Shown: piece after piece, positions 16,837 to 27,636 of the stretch | Layout: each line of letters starts with the position of its first letter | Position numbering within the stretch: position 1 is the stretch's first letter | Assembly (NCBI GenBank): GCA_021802825.1 | Contig: JAJZRG010000006.1 | Location: 57,402-121,401 of the forward strand | From: Chloroflexota bacterium | GTDB taxonomy: Bacteria > Chloroflexota > Limnocylindria > Limnocylindrales > CSP1-4 | DNA length: 64,000 nucleotides | Direction: 5' to 3' | Notes under the pieces: model-generated | The model's input: the letters and a program-made list of their open reading frames with translations, nothing else | Databases searched by the model: none | Told to the model about the DNA's origin: nothing | Program-made: the position numbers and the translations under genes

Positions 16837-18094
16837 CGCACGACAGCCCGAGGCGGACACCGGCACACCGCCTCGGCGTGCCCCCCTCCACCCGATCAGC
16901 CGCCGCCACCTCGCTGCGCTGACGGGCGAGTACGGCATCCTCCAGCACGCGAGCGGGTCACAGGCCGACCCGGCCCACGGCTACTGCGTGGACGATGTGG
17001 CGCGGGCGCTCGAGGTTGACCTCCTTCACGCGCGCGTCCTGCGCTGGGCGGCCGTGTCCGACAGCGCCTGGCGGAGCCTGCGCTACCTCGAGGACGCCTT
17101 CGACCCGGCCATCGGCCGCTTCCGCAACTTCCGCGCCATCGACGGCGCGTGGATCGGCGGACCCGGCTCCGATGATTCGTTCGGCCGCGCGATGCTCGCG
17201 CTCGCCTCCGCGATCGGGGCCGCGCCGGATCCCGAGATGGCGGCGCGGGCGGACGCCCTGTTCGACCTGGCGCTCCCCAAGGCGGCGCGAATCAGTTCCC
17301 CGCGCGCACGGGCGGCGGTCGTCCTCGCCTGTCACGAGGCGCCCAACGCGGCGCGGAAGATTCTCATGCGCACGCTCGCGACGGACCTCCATGTCCTGTT
17401 CCGGAGCTATGCGCGCCCGGGCTGGCCCTGGCCCGAGCAGGAGCTGACGTACGAGAACGGCCTGCTGCCGCGGGCGATGATCGTTGCCGGGAACGCACTG
17501 GGCGCCACCACGATGCTGCGCATCGGGCTCCAGGTCCTCGACTGGCTCATCGACGTCCAGACGTCCGAGGACGGGCACTTCTCGCCGGTCGGCAATGGCT
17601 GGTGGGCGCACGGCGGAATCAAGTCGAACTTCGATCAGCAGCCGATCGAGGCGACCTCCCTGCTGCTTGCCTGCGAGGCGGCCCTCGCGGCCACCGGGAA
17701 GGTCCGATACCGCGAGGCCATGGAGCGGTCGTACGCCTGGTTTCTCGGAGAGAACGACCTCCGGGTCCGGATCGCAAGCCCTGTCCGCGGTGCGAGCGGG
17801 GATGGCCTCACGCCCCGTGGCAGGAACACCAACGAGGGCGCCGAGTCCACGCTGATGTGGCTCATGGCGGCGGAACACATCAGGGCGAGCCGGTCGCTCG
17901 AAGCCCTGACCACGTCGCCTGCCATCGCGCTGGAATCCGGTGGCCCCTCGACCGGCGCGAGTCACCCGGGTGCGGGTGCTTCGTCGCGCGGGGGTGCGGT
18001 CCGGGCGATGCGGGATACGGCTGCACGAACAACCTCCGGCAGGCTCAAGGGCTCGATCCAGCCGTCCATCCAGCCTTCGGACGCCCACCGTTGA
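16829..18094 (+). CDS. (alpha/alpha)6-barrel glycosidase-like protein of the GT4/GH130 cluster
   Basis: This 421-aa protein is predicted soluble, and its helical repeats suggest a six-hairpin toroid. Recognisable stretches are ADPAHGYCVDDVARAL, the region around GWPWPEQELTYENGLLPRA, GWWAHGG with FDQQPIEATSLL, and GRNTNEGAESTLMWLMA. Proteins of this type accompany GT4 and GH130 enzymes and are often labelled glycosyltransferase, but they carry no GT fold. A role in trimming or recognising mannosides is inferred. The GTG at 16829 overlaps the GT4 stop by 8 bases. The last 60 residues are low-complexity Ser/Gly/Ala. Confidence 0.65.
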   Translation: MRDARQPEADTGTPPRRAPLHPISRRHLAALTGEYGILQHASGSQADPAHGYCVDDVARALEVDLLHARVLRWAAVSDSAWRSLRYLEDAFDPAIGRFRNFRAIDGAWIGGPGSDDSFGRAMLALASAIGAAPDPEMAARADALFDLALPKAARISSPRARAAVVLACHEAPNAARKILMRTLATDLHVLFRSYARPGWPWPEQELTYENGLLPRAMIVAGNALGATTMLRIGLQVLDWLIDVQTSEDGHFSPVGNGWWAHGGIKSNFDQQPIEATSLLLACEAALAATGKVRYREAMERSYAWFLGENDLRVRIASPVRGASGDGLTPRGRNTNEGAESTLMWLMAAEHIRASRSLEALTTSPAIALESGGPSTGASHPGAGASSRGGAVRAMRDTAARTTSGRLKGSIQPSIQPSDAHR

Positions 18095-19041
18095 CCATTC
18101 CGCAGCCGCTCTTCGTCCGATCGCCCGCGAACCCCATCCTGACCGCGGCCGACCTCCCCTACCCCGCCAACACGGTGTTCAACCCCGGGGCGACCCGGGT
18201 CGGTGACGAGACGGTGCTCCTGGTTCGCGTCGAGGACCTGCGGGGGATCTCGCAGCTCCACGTGGCGCGCAGCGCCGATGGCGAGCACGACTGGCGGTTC
18301 GACCCCGAGCCCTTGCTCCGGGCGGCCGTGGACCTGGACCCCGAGGAGACCTGGGGCTGTGAGGACCCGCGCCTGACTCGGCTCCCGGAGCGCGAGGAGT
18401 GGGCGATCGCCTACACGGCCTACAGCCGCCGCGGGCCGCTGGTGTCGCTCGCCACGACGCACGACTTCCGGACCGCCAAGCGGCTGGGCCCCGTGATGCC
18501 ACCCGAGGACAAGGATGCGTCGCTGTTCCCGGTGCGGTTCGGCGGGCGCTGGGCCATGATCCACCGACCCTCGCCGCTCCGCGGCGGCGCCCACATGTGG
18601 CTCTCGTGGTCGCCCGACCTGCGCCACTGGGGCGACCACAAGCTCCTGCTGGAGGCCCACGACGGCGCCTGGTGGGACGCTGGGAAGATCGGCCTTGGGC
18701 CCCCACCGCTCGAGACGGCTCACGGCTGGCTGGTGATGTACCACGGGGTCCGGATGACGTCTGATGGGCCGATCTACCGCGCTGGCCTCGCCCTGCTCGA
18801 CCGAGATGACCCCGGGACTGTCCTGTGCCGCTGCCCCGAGTGGGTCTTCGCCCCCGAGGCGCCGTACGAGATCACGGGAGACGTCGGTCGTGTCGTGTTC
18901 CCGTGCGGCTGGGTCCTCGACGAGGCGAGTGACCGGCTCTCGCTCTACTACGGGGCCGCCGACAGCGTGATCGGCCTGGCGACGGCCAGGTTCTCCGACG
19001 TGATGGCCCGTGTGCTGGCCTCGCCCGTCCCGGCCAGCTGA
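18091..19041 (+). CDS. GH130 family beta-mannoside phosphorylase/hydrolase
   Basis: This 316-aa five-bladed propeller enzyme belongs to GH130, whose members phosphorolyse or hydrolyse beta-1,2- or beta-1,4-mannosides. Signature stretches are NTVFNPGATRVGDETVLLVR and WGCEDPRLT (EDPR at residues 91-94), then DKDASLFP, HRPSP and GPPPLETAHGWLVMYHGV. No signal peptide is visible, so it acts in the cytoplasm. The TTG at 18091 overlaps the previous stop as TTGA and gives the conserved N terminus (LFVRSPANPIL). Phosphorylase versus hydrolase cannot be decided by eye. It is the last gene of the three-gene coupled cluster. Confidence 0.87.
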   Translation: MTIPQPLFVRSPANPILTAADLPYPANTVFNPGATRVGDETVLLVRVEDLRGISQLHVARSADGEHDWRFDPEPLLRAAVDLDPEETWGCEDPRLTRLPEREEWAIAYTAYSRRGPLVSLATTHDFRTAKRLGPVMPPEDKDASLFPVRFGGRWAMIHRPSPLRGGAHMWLSWSPDLRHWGDHKLLLEAHDGAWWDAGKIGLGPPPLETAHGWLVMYHGVRMTSDGPIYRAGLALLDRDDPGTVLCRCPEWVFAPEAPYEITGDVGRVVFPCGWVLDEASDRLSLYYGAADSVIGLATARFSDVMARVLASPVPAS

Positions 19042-19319
19042 CCGCGGGCGTTCGGGCCAGGCCACGCCGCGGGTTTTCGGCATCGAGCGGTACCAGGCGG
19101 CGCCGCACGGTCCACGTTCCGCCCGGGCCTCGACGGCCGCACGGCGGCCGCGACGAGCTCAACACTTCGGCAGTCTGGTCGGCCCTTGCCCTCGATCGCC
19201 CCGACCCGTTCCATCTCGTGGTGCTGACCCAAGGGAGCTGTCGAGTCTGGTTCGATGGCCCAGGATGGGCCATGAGGGCCACCGCGCCCGGGGAAGGATC
19301 GAATGCCGGGGAACGTGCG

Positions 19320-20003
19320 ATGCCGATGAAGGATCCCGTGGCCGCCGACGAGACCGCGCCGTCGGGCGACACTGGTGGGCCGGCGGAGTCCCTCCCATAT
19401 GGCCCGCTGATGGCGCGAATGCTGCCGACGATGCACCGGGCGTTCCTCACCCTGAACCGACGACTGGCGCTCCCGGTGCTCCACGCCGGGCTGGCGCCGT
19501 TCTGGTGCCTTCCAGTCTCTGGATACATGGCCATCCTGCGGACGCGCGGGCGGACGAGCGGCGCGGTCCGCGAGGCTCCGCTCGGGTACGTGATCTGGGA
19601 AGGCGCCGTGTACTTCTGGGCCGGGTTCGGCGCGAAGACCCGGTGGCTGCGCAATATCGAGGCTGATCCCCATGTCGAGGTGCTGCTGCCGGGACGTTCC
19701 ATCTCAGGCATGGCCGAGGTCGTCACCGATCCGGGCGAGCGGCTGCAGGCTGGCAGGGCGCTGACGGCAGCGATGGGCCTGGTTGGTGCCGCGGCGCTGG
19801 GCGTGAATGCGCGCTCCGCATCAGACCAGGAGTTGAGCAGGCGTACCGAAGGCCTGCCACTGGTCCGGGTCCGACCCACCGGGATCGCCGCCGGGCCGCT
19901 CGACCCCGGCGGAAGGGCGTGGATCGCGTACCAGCTCGTTGCGCTCTGGGCGAGCTGGCGCGCATTGGCGGTGCTCATCCGCGTGGTGCGTCGGCGCCGC
20001 TGA
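19320..20003 (+). CDS. DUF385/deazaflavin-dependent nitroreductase-family protein
   Basis: This 227-aa protein contains the split beta-barrel DUF385 domain: ILRTRGRTSGAVREAPLGYV, then VYFWAGFGAKTRWLRNIEADPHVEVLLPG. These match the F420-dependent nitroreductase (Ddn-like) family, so F420H2 or a related flavin is the likely cofactor. The C terminus is hydrophobic (WIAYQLVALWASWRALAVLI), suggesting membrane attachment. The ATG at 19320 is preferred, but in-frame starts from 19218 exist and no strong ribosome site decides. About 280 bases upstream show no gene. Confidence 0.75.
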   Translation: MPMKDPVAADETAPSGDTGGPAESLPYGPLMARMLPTMHRAFLTLNRRLALPVLHAGLAPFWCLPVSGYMAILRTRGRTSGAVREAPLGYVIWEGAVYFWAGFGAKTRWLRNIEADPHVEVLLPGRSISGMAEVVTDPGERLQAGRALTAAMGLVGAAALGVNARSASDQELSRRTEGLPLVRVRPTGIAAGPLDPGGRAWIAYQLVALWASWRALAVLIRVVRRRR

Positions 20004-20099
20004 CTCTGGTCCTCGGGCAAGGCCATCGCTTCCGTCGGCGGCGAGGCGGGGCACCGCCGGTACGCGCCAGCGGCCGCGCGACGCGGCCCGCGATATCCT

Positions 20100-21806
20100 G
20101 TGGGATCGCTGGGCCCGGCCGCGTCCCATCGCCCTCCCACCCGCCAGCAGCGCGGACCCCCGTTCGAGGCTCCCACCCCGTTGTCGCCCCACGGCTCCAG
20201 CCCGTCCCTGCCGTCAACGCTTTCCGCGATGCTCGCCCGTTCGACCAAGGAGCATGGTGCCCGCCCATTCCTCGGGGTGCGCACGTCCACGGCTCGCGAG
20301 CAGTCGCTCACCTTTGCCGAGTTCGGCCAGTGCGTCGACAACGCCGCGGCTCGCCTCGCCGCCGCCGTCGCGCCCGGCGAGCGCGTCCTCGTCCAGGGGG
20401 CGCCCGGGCCGGGCTACGCCGCGGTCCTCTTCGCGGCGCCGCGAGCGAACGTGATCTTGGTTCCCCTCGACACCCGCATGACCCCCGACACGGTCGCGCG
20501 GATCGCGGCCCTCACCGCGCCGGCCGCGATCCTCCTGGGTGGCGGGGCGACGCTCGAGCCGCCGACGGTCCCGACCCTCGCGAGCCTCCCCGTGCTCGAT
20601 CTGGACGACGTCGTGGATCCCGTGGGCGACGAGATGGTGGCCGCCCTTGCGGCCCGCGTCCCGGCCGCGCCCGACGCGCCGATGGAGATCCTCTGCACCT
20701 CGGGTTCCACCGGCACCCCGAAGGGCGTCACCGTGACGCAGGCGATGCTCCTGGCCTCGACGGAGCGCTGCCTGGCCACGATTCCCGCCCACCCGAACCG
20801 TTTCGTCTCGATCCTGCCCCTCAGCCACATCATGGAGCAGGTGGCGGGCCTCATCTACACAGCCGCCGCTGGCGCCGAGACGGAGTACATCGCCACCCTC
20901 CGCCCCGACCTCATCGCCGCGTCCATCCGCGGGCACCGCGCGACGGCGCTCGTGGTGGTCCCGCAGGTGCTCGAGCTGCTGTTCAGCGCCGTTCGCCGCG
21001 AGGCCGACCGGTCCGGCCGGGGCACGGCCTTCCGGCGGGCGCTGCGCATTGCGCCTCACCTGCCGTGGCGCCTCCGCCGCCGGCTGTTCAGGGACGTCCA
21101 CGCCGCGCTGGGCGGCGAGCTGCGCATGGTGATGTGCTCCGCGGCGCACCTCGCGCCGACGCTCCAGCGCCAGTGGGAGGCGCTCGGCGTCGAGGTCGTC
21201 CAGGGCTACGGCTCCACGGAGGCCGGCCTCGTGACCACGAACTTCCGCGGGCGCACGCCACACGGGCGGATCGGCTGGGCGATGCCACCGCTCCGGGCGC
21301 GCGTAGAGGCGGATGGCGAGCTGGCGGTCTCGGGGCCGTCGGTGTTCAAGGGCTACTGGGAGGACCCGATCGCCACCGCGGCGGCGTTCACGCCCGACGG
21401 CTGGTACCGGACCGGCGACTTCGTGGAGGTCAACCCGGCGCGGTCGTTCCGCCTGATCGGCCGCACGCGTTCGCTGATCGCGCTGCCCAACGGCATGAAC
21501 GTCCACCCCGAGGACGTCGAGGCGGCCCTCATGGCTGAGGGGCTCATCGAGCCAGTGGTCTACGACGCCGGCGGCGGGCGGATCGCGTTCGCCTACCGCA
21601 AGGGCGCGTCGTTCAGCGACCAGCCGGCCGACGAGGCTGCCGCGCTGACGACGGCGATGGCGGCAGCGAATCGGCGCGTGGCGCCCCACCAGCGGATCAC
21701 TGGGCACGCCGCCTACCCCGAGCCGGACTTCCCGCGCACCCACACCCGCAAGGTCCAGCGGTCGGTCGTCATCGATCGGATGGCAGGCCTTGCCTTGGCA
21801 CGCTGA
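20100..21806 (+). CDS. AMP-dependent acyl-CoA synthetase/ligase (ANL superfamily)
   Basis: This adenylating enzyme activates a carboxylic acid as acyl-AMP, usually for transfer to CoA. The P-loop is CTSGSTGTPKGVTV (about residues 199-212). The A5-type motif is QGYGSTEAG, and the A7-type motif is DGWYRTGDFVE. The late GRTRSLIALPNGMNVHPEDVE carries the hinge. HTRKVQR near the end supplies the catalytic Lys region. The substrate is not evident; long-chain or aryl acids are possible. The GTG at 20100 leaves a low-complexity Pro/Ser leader. An ATG at 20229 (MLARSTKEHG) would remove it and trim part of the first helix. Confidence 0.85.
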   Translation: MGSLGPAASHRPPTRQQRGPPFEAPTPLSPHGSSPSLPSTLSAMLARSTKEHGARPFLGVRTSTAREQSLTFAEFGQCVDNAAARLAAAVAPGERVLVQGAPGPGYAAVLFAAPRANVILVPLDTRMTPDTVARIAALTAPAAILLGGGATLEPPTVPTLASLPVLDLDDVVDPVGDEMVAALAARVPAAPDAPMEILCTSGSTGTPKGVTVTQAMLLASTERCLATIPAHPNRFVSILPLSHIMEQVAGLIYTAAAGAETEYIATLRPDLIAASIRGHRATALVVVPQVLELLFSAVRREADRSGRGTAFRRALRIAPHLPWRLRRRLFRDVHAALGGELRMVMCSAAHLAPTLQRQWEALGVEVVQGYGSTEAGLVTTNFRGRTPHGRIGWAMPPLRARVEADGELAVSGPSVFKGYWEDPIATAAAFTPDGWYRTGDFVEVNPARSFRLIGRTRSLIALPNGMNVHPEDVEAALMAEGLIEPVVYDAGGGRIAFAYRKGASFSDQPADEAAALTTAMAAANRRVAPHQRITGHAAYPEPDFPRTHTRKVQRSVVIDRMAGLALAR

Positions 21807-21839
21807 CGCGCGCAGCATGTGCAGGTAGGGTTGGGGGCG

Positions 21840-22217
21840 ATGACTGACGATGTCGATGCTCGGCGCCGTGGGCTGCGGGTGATCGGCGGGTCCGACGCCA
21901 GGGCGACGCGCGGCACGATGTACGTCTGCACGTGGTGCGGGCTGCGGTACAAGAGCCGGGCCGAGCTCGACGCGCACCGGCTGGCGTCCGTCGAGTGCCG
22001 CGCCAACCAAAAGGTCTCGAGCCCCCTCCAGACGCGCTACGGCGATGCCGACATGGTCTGGACGCAGCCCGGCGAGGGCACGCTCCATCGGGTCCGGTCG
22101 CGGACGTGCCCGCACACCCACCCGCGGGCCCGGCTGGTCGACTCGGCCGGTGCCACGATCGGCTTCCAGTGCGGCTGGTGCTACAGCCTGTTGCCGGATG
22201 ATCTGCCCGGCGACTGA
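21840..22217 (+). CDS. Small zinc-finger-like protein, function unknown
   Basis: I do not recognise a family for this 125-aa protein. Residues about 28-47 read YVCTWCGLRYKSRAELDAHR, a C2H2-like zinc finger with CxxC, a helix and His, and a further Cys six residues later. A second half has CPHTH and FQCGWCYSLLP, another possible metal site. Eukaryotic-like C2H2 fingers are rare in bacteria (Ros/MucR is the known case) and this is not Ros-like overall. The gene ends 23 bases before the UvrA-like gene and is probably cotranscribed with it. A DNA-binding or repair-accessory role is only inferred. Confidence 0.6.
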   Translation: MTDDVDARRRGLRVIGGSDARATRGTMYVCTWCGLRYKSRAELDAHRLASVECRANQKVSSPLQTRYGDADMVWTQPGEGTLHRVRSRTCPHTHPRARLVDSAGATIGFQCGWCYSLLPDDLPGD

Positions 22218-22240
22218 CGGGGCGCTGTTACCGTGACGCG

Positions 22241-24586
<2,346 letters not shown>

Positions 24587-24591
24587 CGCCG

Positions 24592-24729
24592 CGGCCGGCC
24601 CGAGTCGCCGGCGACTCCGGGGCACTCGCATCCCTGCTCCCGGACCTCGAGTCGGAGTTCGCACGCCTGCGCGACGCGATGGTCGATGCCGGCGGCGACT
24701 TCGGACCGGGGCATGGAGCAATGCCGTGA
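24592..24729 (+). pseudogene. Possible C-terminal relic of an Hpt (histidine phosphotransfer) protein
   Basis: Between the UvrA-like stop and the response regulator start, one frame reads GDSGALASLLPDLESEFARL and then RDAMVDAGG before a TGA at 24727-24729. This is the look of the last helix of an Hpt domain. The TGA overlaps the GTG of the response regulator as GTGA, the arrangement expected of a real upstream partner gene. No 5' part containing the phosphorylatable His is present. The sequence could instead be chance coding in a short spacer. Confidence 0.35.
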
Positions 24730-25640
24730 GGATCCTCATCGCCGACGACGACGTCACGTCGCGCCTCATCCTCGCGGGGGTCCTGGCGAAGCACGGCCAC
24801 GAGGTGGTCGCGACAGTGGACGGCACGGAGGCCTGGGAGGCGATGCGCCGGCCGGGCGCACCCGCCCTGGCGATCCTGGACTGGATGATGCCCGGGCTCT
24901 CCGGCGTGGAGGTCTGCCGCCTCATCCGCGGCCGGCAGACGGACCAGCCGCCGTATCTCCTGCTCCTGACGTCCCGGGGCGAGAAGGCCGACGTCGTCGA
25001 GGGCCTCGAGGCCGGCGCCGACGACTACCTCGCGAAGCCGTTCGATCCGGGTGAGCTGCGCGCCCGGGTCGAGGTGGGCCGCCGGGTGATCGAGCTGCAG
25101 GGCCGCCTCCGCGAAGCCTACGAAGCTGTCGCGTACGAGGCGCAGCACGACCCGCTGACGGGCGCGCTGAACCGGCGGGCGTTCGGCGATGTCCTGACCC
25201 GCGCCGTCTCGGAGGAGCGTGAACACCACAGGGGGCTCGCTCTCGGGATCTGCGATGTCGACCAGTTCAAGAAGGTCAACGACGCGCAGGGCCACCAGGT
25301 GGGCGACGAGGTGCTGTGCTGGCTGGTCCGGATCGTGACCGGCGCGCTCCGCGCGAGCGACGTCCTGAGCCGATTCGGCGGCGACGAGTTCGTCGTGCTC
25401 GCGGAGGGACTCGATGCCGAGCACGCCGATGCGCTCTTCGAGGGAATGCGCGCGGCGGTCGCGGCCGAGTCGATCGCCACGCAGGCGGGGAACGTCCCAG
25501 TGACGATCAGCATTGGCGTCGCCTCGTGGCGGGACGACGACACCGTGCGCCAGCTGCTCGTGCGGGCTGATGCGGCCCTGTACTGGGCGAAGAGCGAGGG
25601 GCGCGATCGGGTCCGCCTCATCGGCGAGGCGGGGTTGTGA
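24726..25640 (+). CDS. Response regulator with GGDEF diguanylate cyclase domain
   Basis: This 304-aa PleD-like protein has a receiver domain (residues 1-118) with acidic pocket DDD, phospho-acceptor Asp in ILDWMMPGLSG and Lys in YLAKPFDPGE. A short helix follows, then a GGDEF domain (about 135-300) with intact RFGGDEFVVLAEG. It should synthesise cyclic di-GMP when phosphorylated. The classic RxxD inhibitory site five residues before GGDEF is represented by RASD (about 211-214), so product inhibition may be kept. The GTG overlaps the stop of a possible Hpt relic, hinting that it once belonged to a phosphorelay operon. Confidence 0.9.
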   Translation: MRILIADDDVTSRLILAGVLAKHGHEVVATVDGTEAWEAMRRPGAPALAILDWMMPGLSGVEVCRLIRGRQTDQPPYLLLLTSRGEKADVVEGLEAGADDYLAKPFDPGELRARVEVGRRVIELQGRLREAYEAVAYEAQHDPLTGALNRRAFGDVLTRAVSEEREHHRGLALGICDVDQFKKVNDAQGHQVGDEVLCWLVRIVTGALRASDVLSRFGGDEFVVLAEGLDAEHADALFEGMRAAVAAESIATQAGNVPVTISIGVASWRDDDTVRQLLVRADAALYWAKSEGRDRVRLIGEAGL

Positions 25641-25705
25641 CTGCCATCGTCGGAGCTGCTGAGCTCGCTCGGGACTGCAGGCCGATGGCACCGTAGACTC
25701 GACTC

Positions 25706-26728
25706 GTGAAGAAGATCGGGTTCCTGTCGTTCGGGCACTGGACGCCGTCACCGCACTCCCAGGTGCGCACCGCGGCGGATGCGCTCATCCAGTCCATCGA
25801 GCTCGCCGAGGCGGTCGAGGCGCTCGGAGGCGACGGCGCGTACTTCCGCGTCCACCACTTCGCCCAGCAGCTCGCCTCGCCGTTTCCGCTGCTGGCCGCG
25901 ATCGGCGCCCGCACGAAGCTCATCGAGATCGGGACGGCCGTCATCGACATGCGCTACGAGAACCCCCTCTACATGGTCGAGGACGCCGGCGCCGCGGACC
26001 TCATCGCGGGCGGCCGCCTGCAGCTCGGGATCAGCCGGGGCTCGCCCGAGCAGGTCATCGACGGCTTCCGCTACTTCGGCTACGCCCCGCCCGAGGGCCA
26101 GACGGACGCCGACATGGCGCGCCAGCACACGCAGGTGCTCCTCGAGGCGTTGACCGGCTCGCGGTTCGCGCGGCCCAACCCATCGCCGATGTTCCCGAAC
26201 CCGCCCGGCCTGCTGCGCCCGGAGCCGCACTCGCCCGGCCTGCGCGACCGCATCTGGTGGGGCGCGGGAACCCGCGCGACGGCCGAGTGGGCGGGCGAGC
26301 AGGGCATGAACCTCATGTCGTCAACGCTGCTCACTGAGGATGCCGGCGTGCCATTCCACGAGCTCCAGGCAGAGCAGATCCGGCGGTTCCGCGAGGCATG
26401 GGCCGCCGCTGGCCATGAGCGTGCGCCGCGGGTCTCGGTCAGCCGCAGCATCTTCGCGCTGGTGGACGACCGCGACCGGGCGCACTTCGGGCACAGCAAT
26501 CAGGGGTCGGACCAGGTGGGCTACCTCGACGCGCAGACCAAGGCGATCTTCGGCCGGTCGTACGCCGCTGAGCCGGACGTCCTCGTGAAGGAGCTCGCCG
26601 GGGACACCGCGATCCAGACGGCGGACACGCTCCTGCTGACGGTCCCCAACCAGCTCGGCGTCGAGTACAACGCCCACGCGATCGAGAGCATCCTGCGGTA
26701 CGTGGCGCCGGAGCTGGGCTGGCGCTAG
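25706..26728 (+). CDS. LLM-class flavin-dependent oxidoreductase (luciferase-like)
   Basis: This 340-aa TIM-barrel monooxygenase-family protein has the bacterial luciferase-like pattern: AAEALGGDGAYFRVHHFAQQ-type start region, LIEIGTAVIDMRYENPLYMVEDAGA, GRLQLGISRGSPE, and WWGAGTRATAEWAGEQGMNL. FMN or F420 could be the cofactor; the sequence does not decide. Substrate unknown. The GTG at 25706 is immediately followed by the conserved first strand (KKIGFLSFGHW). It is a single gene, convergent with the SDR gene downstream. Confidence 0.85.
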   Translation: MKKIGFLSFGHWTPSPHSQVRTAADALIQSIELAEAVEALGGDGAYFRVHHFAQQLASPFPLLAAIGARTKLIEIGTAVIDMRYENPLYMVEDAGAADLIAGGRLQLGISRGSPEQVIDGFRYFGYAPPEGQTDADMARQHTQVLLEALTGSRFARPNPSPMFPNPPGLLRPEPHSPGLRDRIWWGAGTRATAEWAGEQGMNLMSSTLLTEDAGVPFHELQAEQIRRFREAWAAAGHERAPRVSVSRSIFALVDDRDRAHFGHSNQGSDQVGYLDAQTKAIFGRSYAAEPDVLVKELAGDTAIQTADTLLLTVPNQLGVEYNAHAIESILRYVAPELGWR

Positions 26729-26823
26729 CGGTTCGGTGTCGGTCTGCCGCCGGCTGTCGACCGGATCGTCCCGCCAGGTGGCGAGGGTCGCTGGCAGTGG
26801 GGCCAGCGACCAAACGCGGGAGT

Positions 26824-27573
26824 TCAATCCGCCAGGGCGCCCATCGAGAGATTGACCGCCGTCCCCGTCAAGGGCGCGGCGCGGTCGGAGGCGAGGAATG
26901 CGGCTACGTCCGCCACCTCTTCCGCCCTCAGGGCGCGTCGCGGGTGCGTGGATCCGATCAGCCGGTCTCGGAACTGCTCCCAGGACTGGCCCGTCGCGTT
27001 GGCCTTGAGCGCATGGACCTCGGCAATCGTGCCCGAGTCTGGCAGCGCGTGAGCCCGCAGCCCAACGACCCGGATCCCGTGTGGCGCGAGCTCCGCGGAC
27101 AGGTCCCGAGTGAGTGCCTCCTTCGCCGCCTGTGAGGCGCCGTACCCGCCATTGAGCGGCGTCCCCTGGCGTGACGTGAGCGCCGTCACCGTCATGATCA
27201 CCCCGGACCGCTGCGCCAGCATGCGGCGAGCGGCGAGGCGAGCGGTCAGGAAGTACGACGTGACATAGGCGGCGATCGGGCGTTCGAACATGGCCGGGCT
27301 CATCTCGGTCAGGGCGGAGCCCACCAACTCGACCTCCGGCAGGCCGATCGCGTTGAACGAGATGTCGATCCTGCCGGCCTCGGCCATCACCGCGTCGAGG
27401 TGCCGGTCGATGGCCGCCTCGTCGAGGGCGTCCACGTCCTCGCGGCTGGCTCCGTACACGCGGGCTCCTTCGCGAGTGAACGCCCGCGCCACGGCGCCAC
27501 CGATGGCGCCGCGCGCTCCGTAGACCACGGCTACCTTGTTCTCCAGCATCATGTCGCGGTTCTCCAGCATCAT
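26824..27573 (-). CDS. Atypical short-chain dehydrogenase/reductase (SDR)
   Basis: This 249-aa Rossmann-fold protein has a nucleotide-binding start VAVVYGARGAIGGAVARAF (residues about 14-32) and the classical SDR layout up to LTGTAVNLSMGAL. The active site is unusual. The YxxxK motif reads YGASQ, so the catalytic Lys is Gln, and the serine position preceding it (TALTSRQG) is also not canonical. It may bind NAD(P) without classical dehydrogenase activity, or belong to a divergent subgroup. The ATG at 27573 follows AGGAG. The N terminus contains a tandem duplication of MMLEN, so translation may also start at 27552. It is divergent from the sigma factor gene. Confidence 0.8.
   Translation of the reverse strand: MMLENRDMMLENKVAVVYGARGAIGGAVARAFTREGARVYGASREDVDALDEAAIDRHLDAVMAEAGRIDISFNAIGLPEVELVGSALTEMSPAMFERPIAAYVTSYFLTARLAARRMLAQRSGVIMTVTALTSRQGTPLNGGYGASQAAKEALTRDLSAELAPHGIRVVGLRAHALPDSGTIAEVHALKANATGQSWEQFRDRLIGSTHPRRALRAEEVADVAAFLASDRAAPLTGTAVNLSMGALAD
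27532..27573 (-). repeat. 21-bp tandem duplication of the SDR start region
   Basis: On the minus strand, ATGATGCTGGAGAAC occurs twice (starting at 27573 and 27552), each copy followed by six bases that differ. The result is the peptide MMLENRDMMLENK. Each copy holds its own GGAG, so the first copy supplies a ribosome-binding site for the start in the second. The true ancestral start is probably the second copy. Confidence 0.75.
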
Positions 27574-27636
27574 CTCGGGGCTCCTTCCAGGCTGCGTGAC
27601 GATGCAGACACCACCAACGAGCCAAATTGGGCGGCC

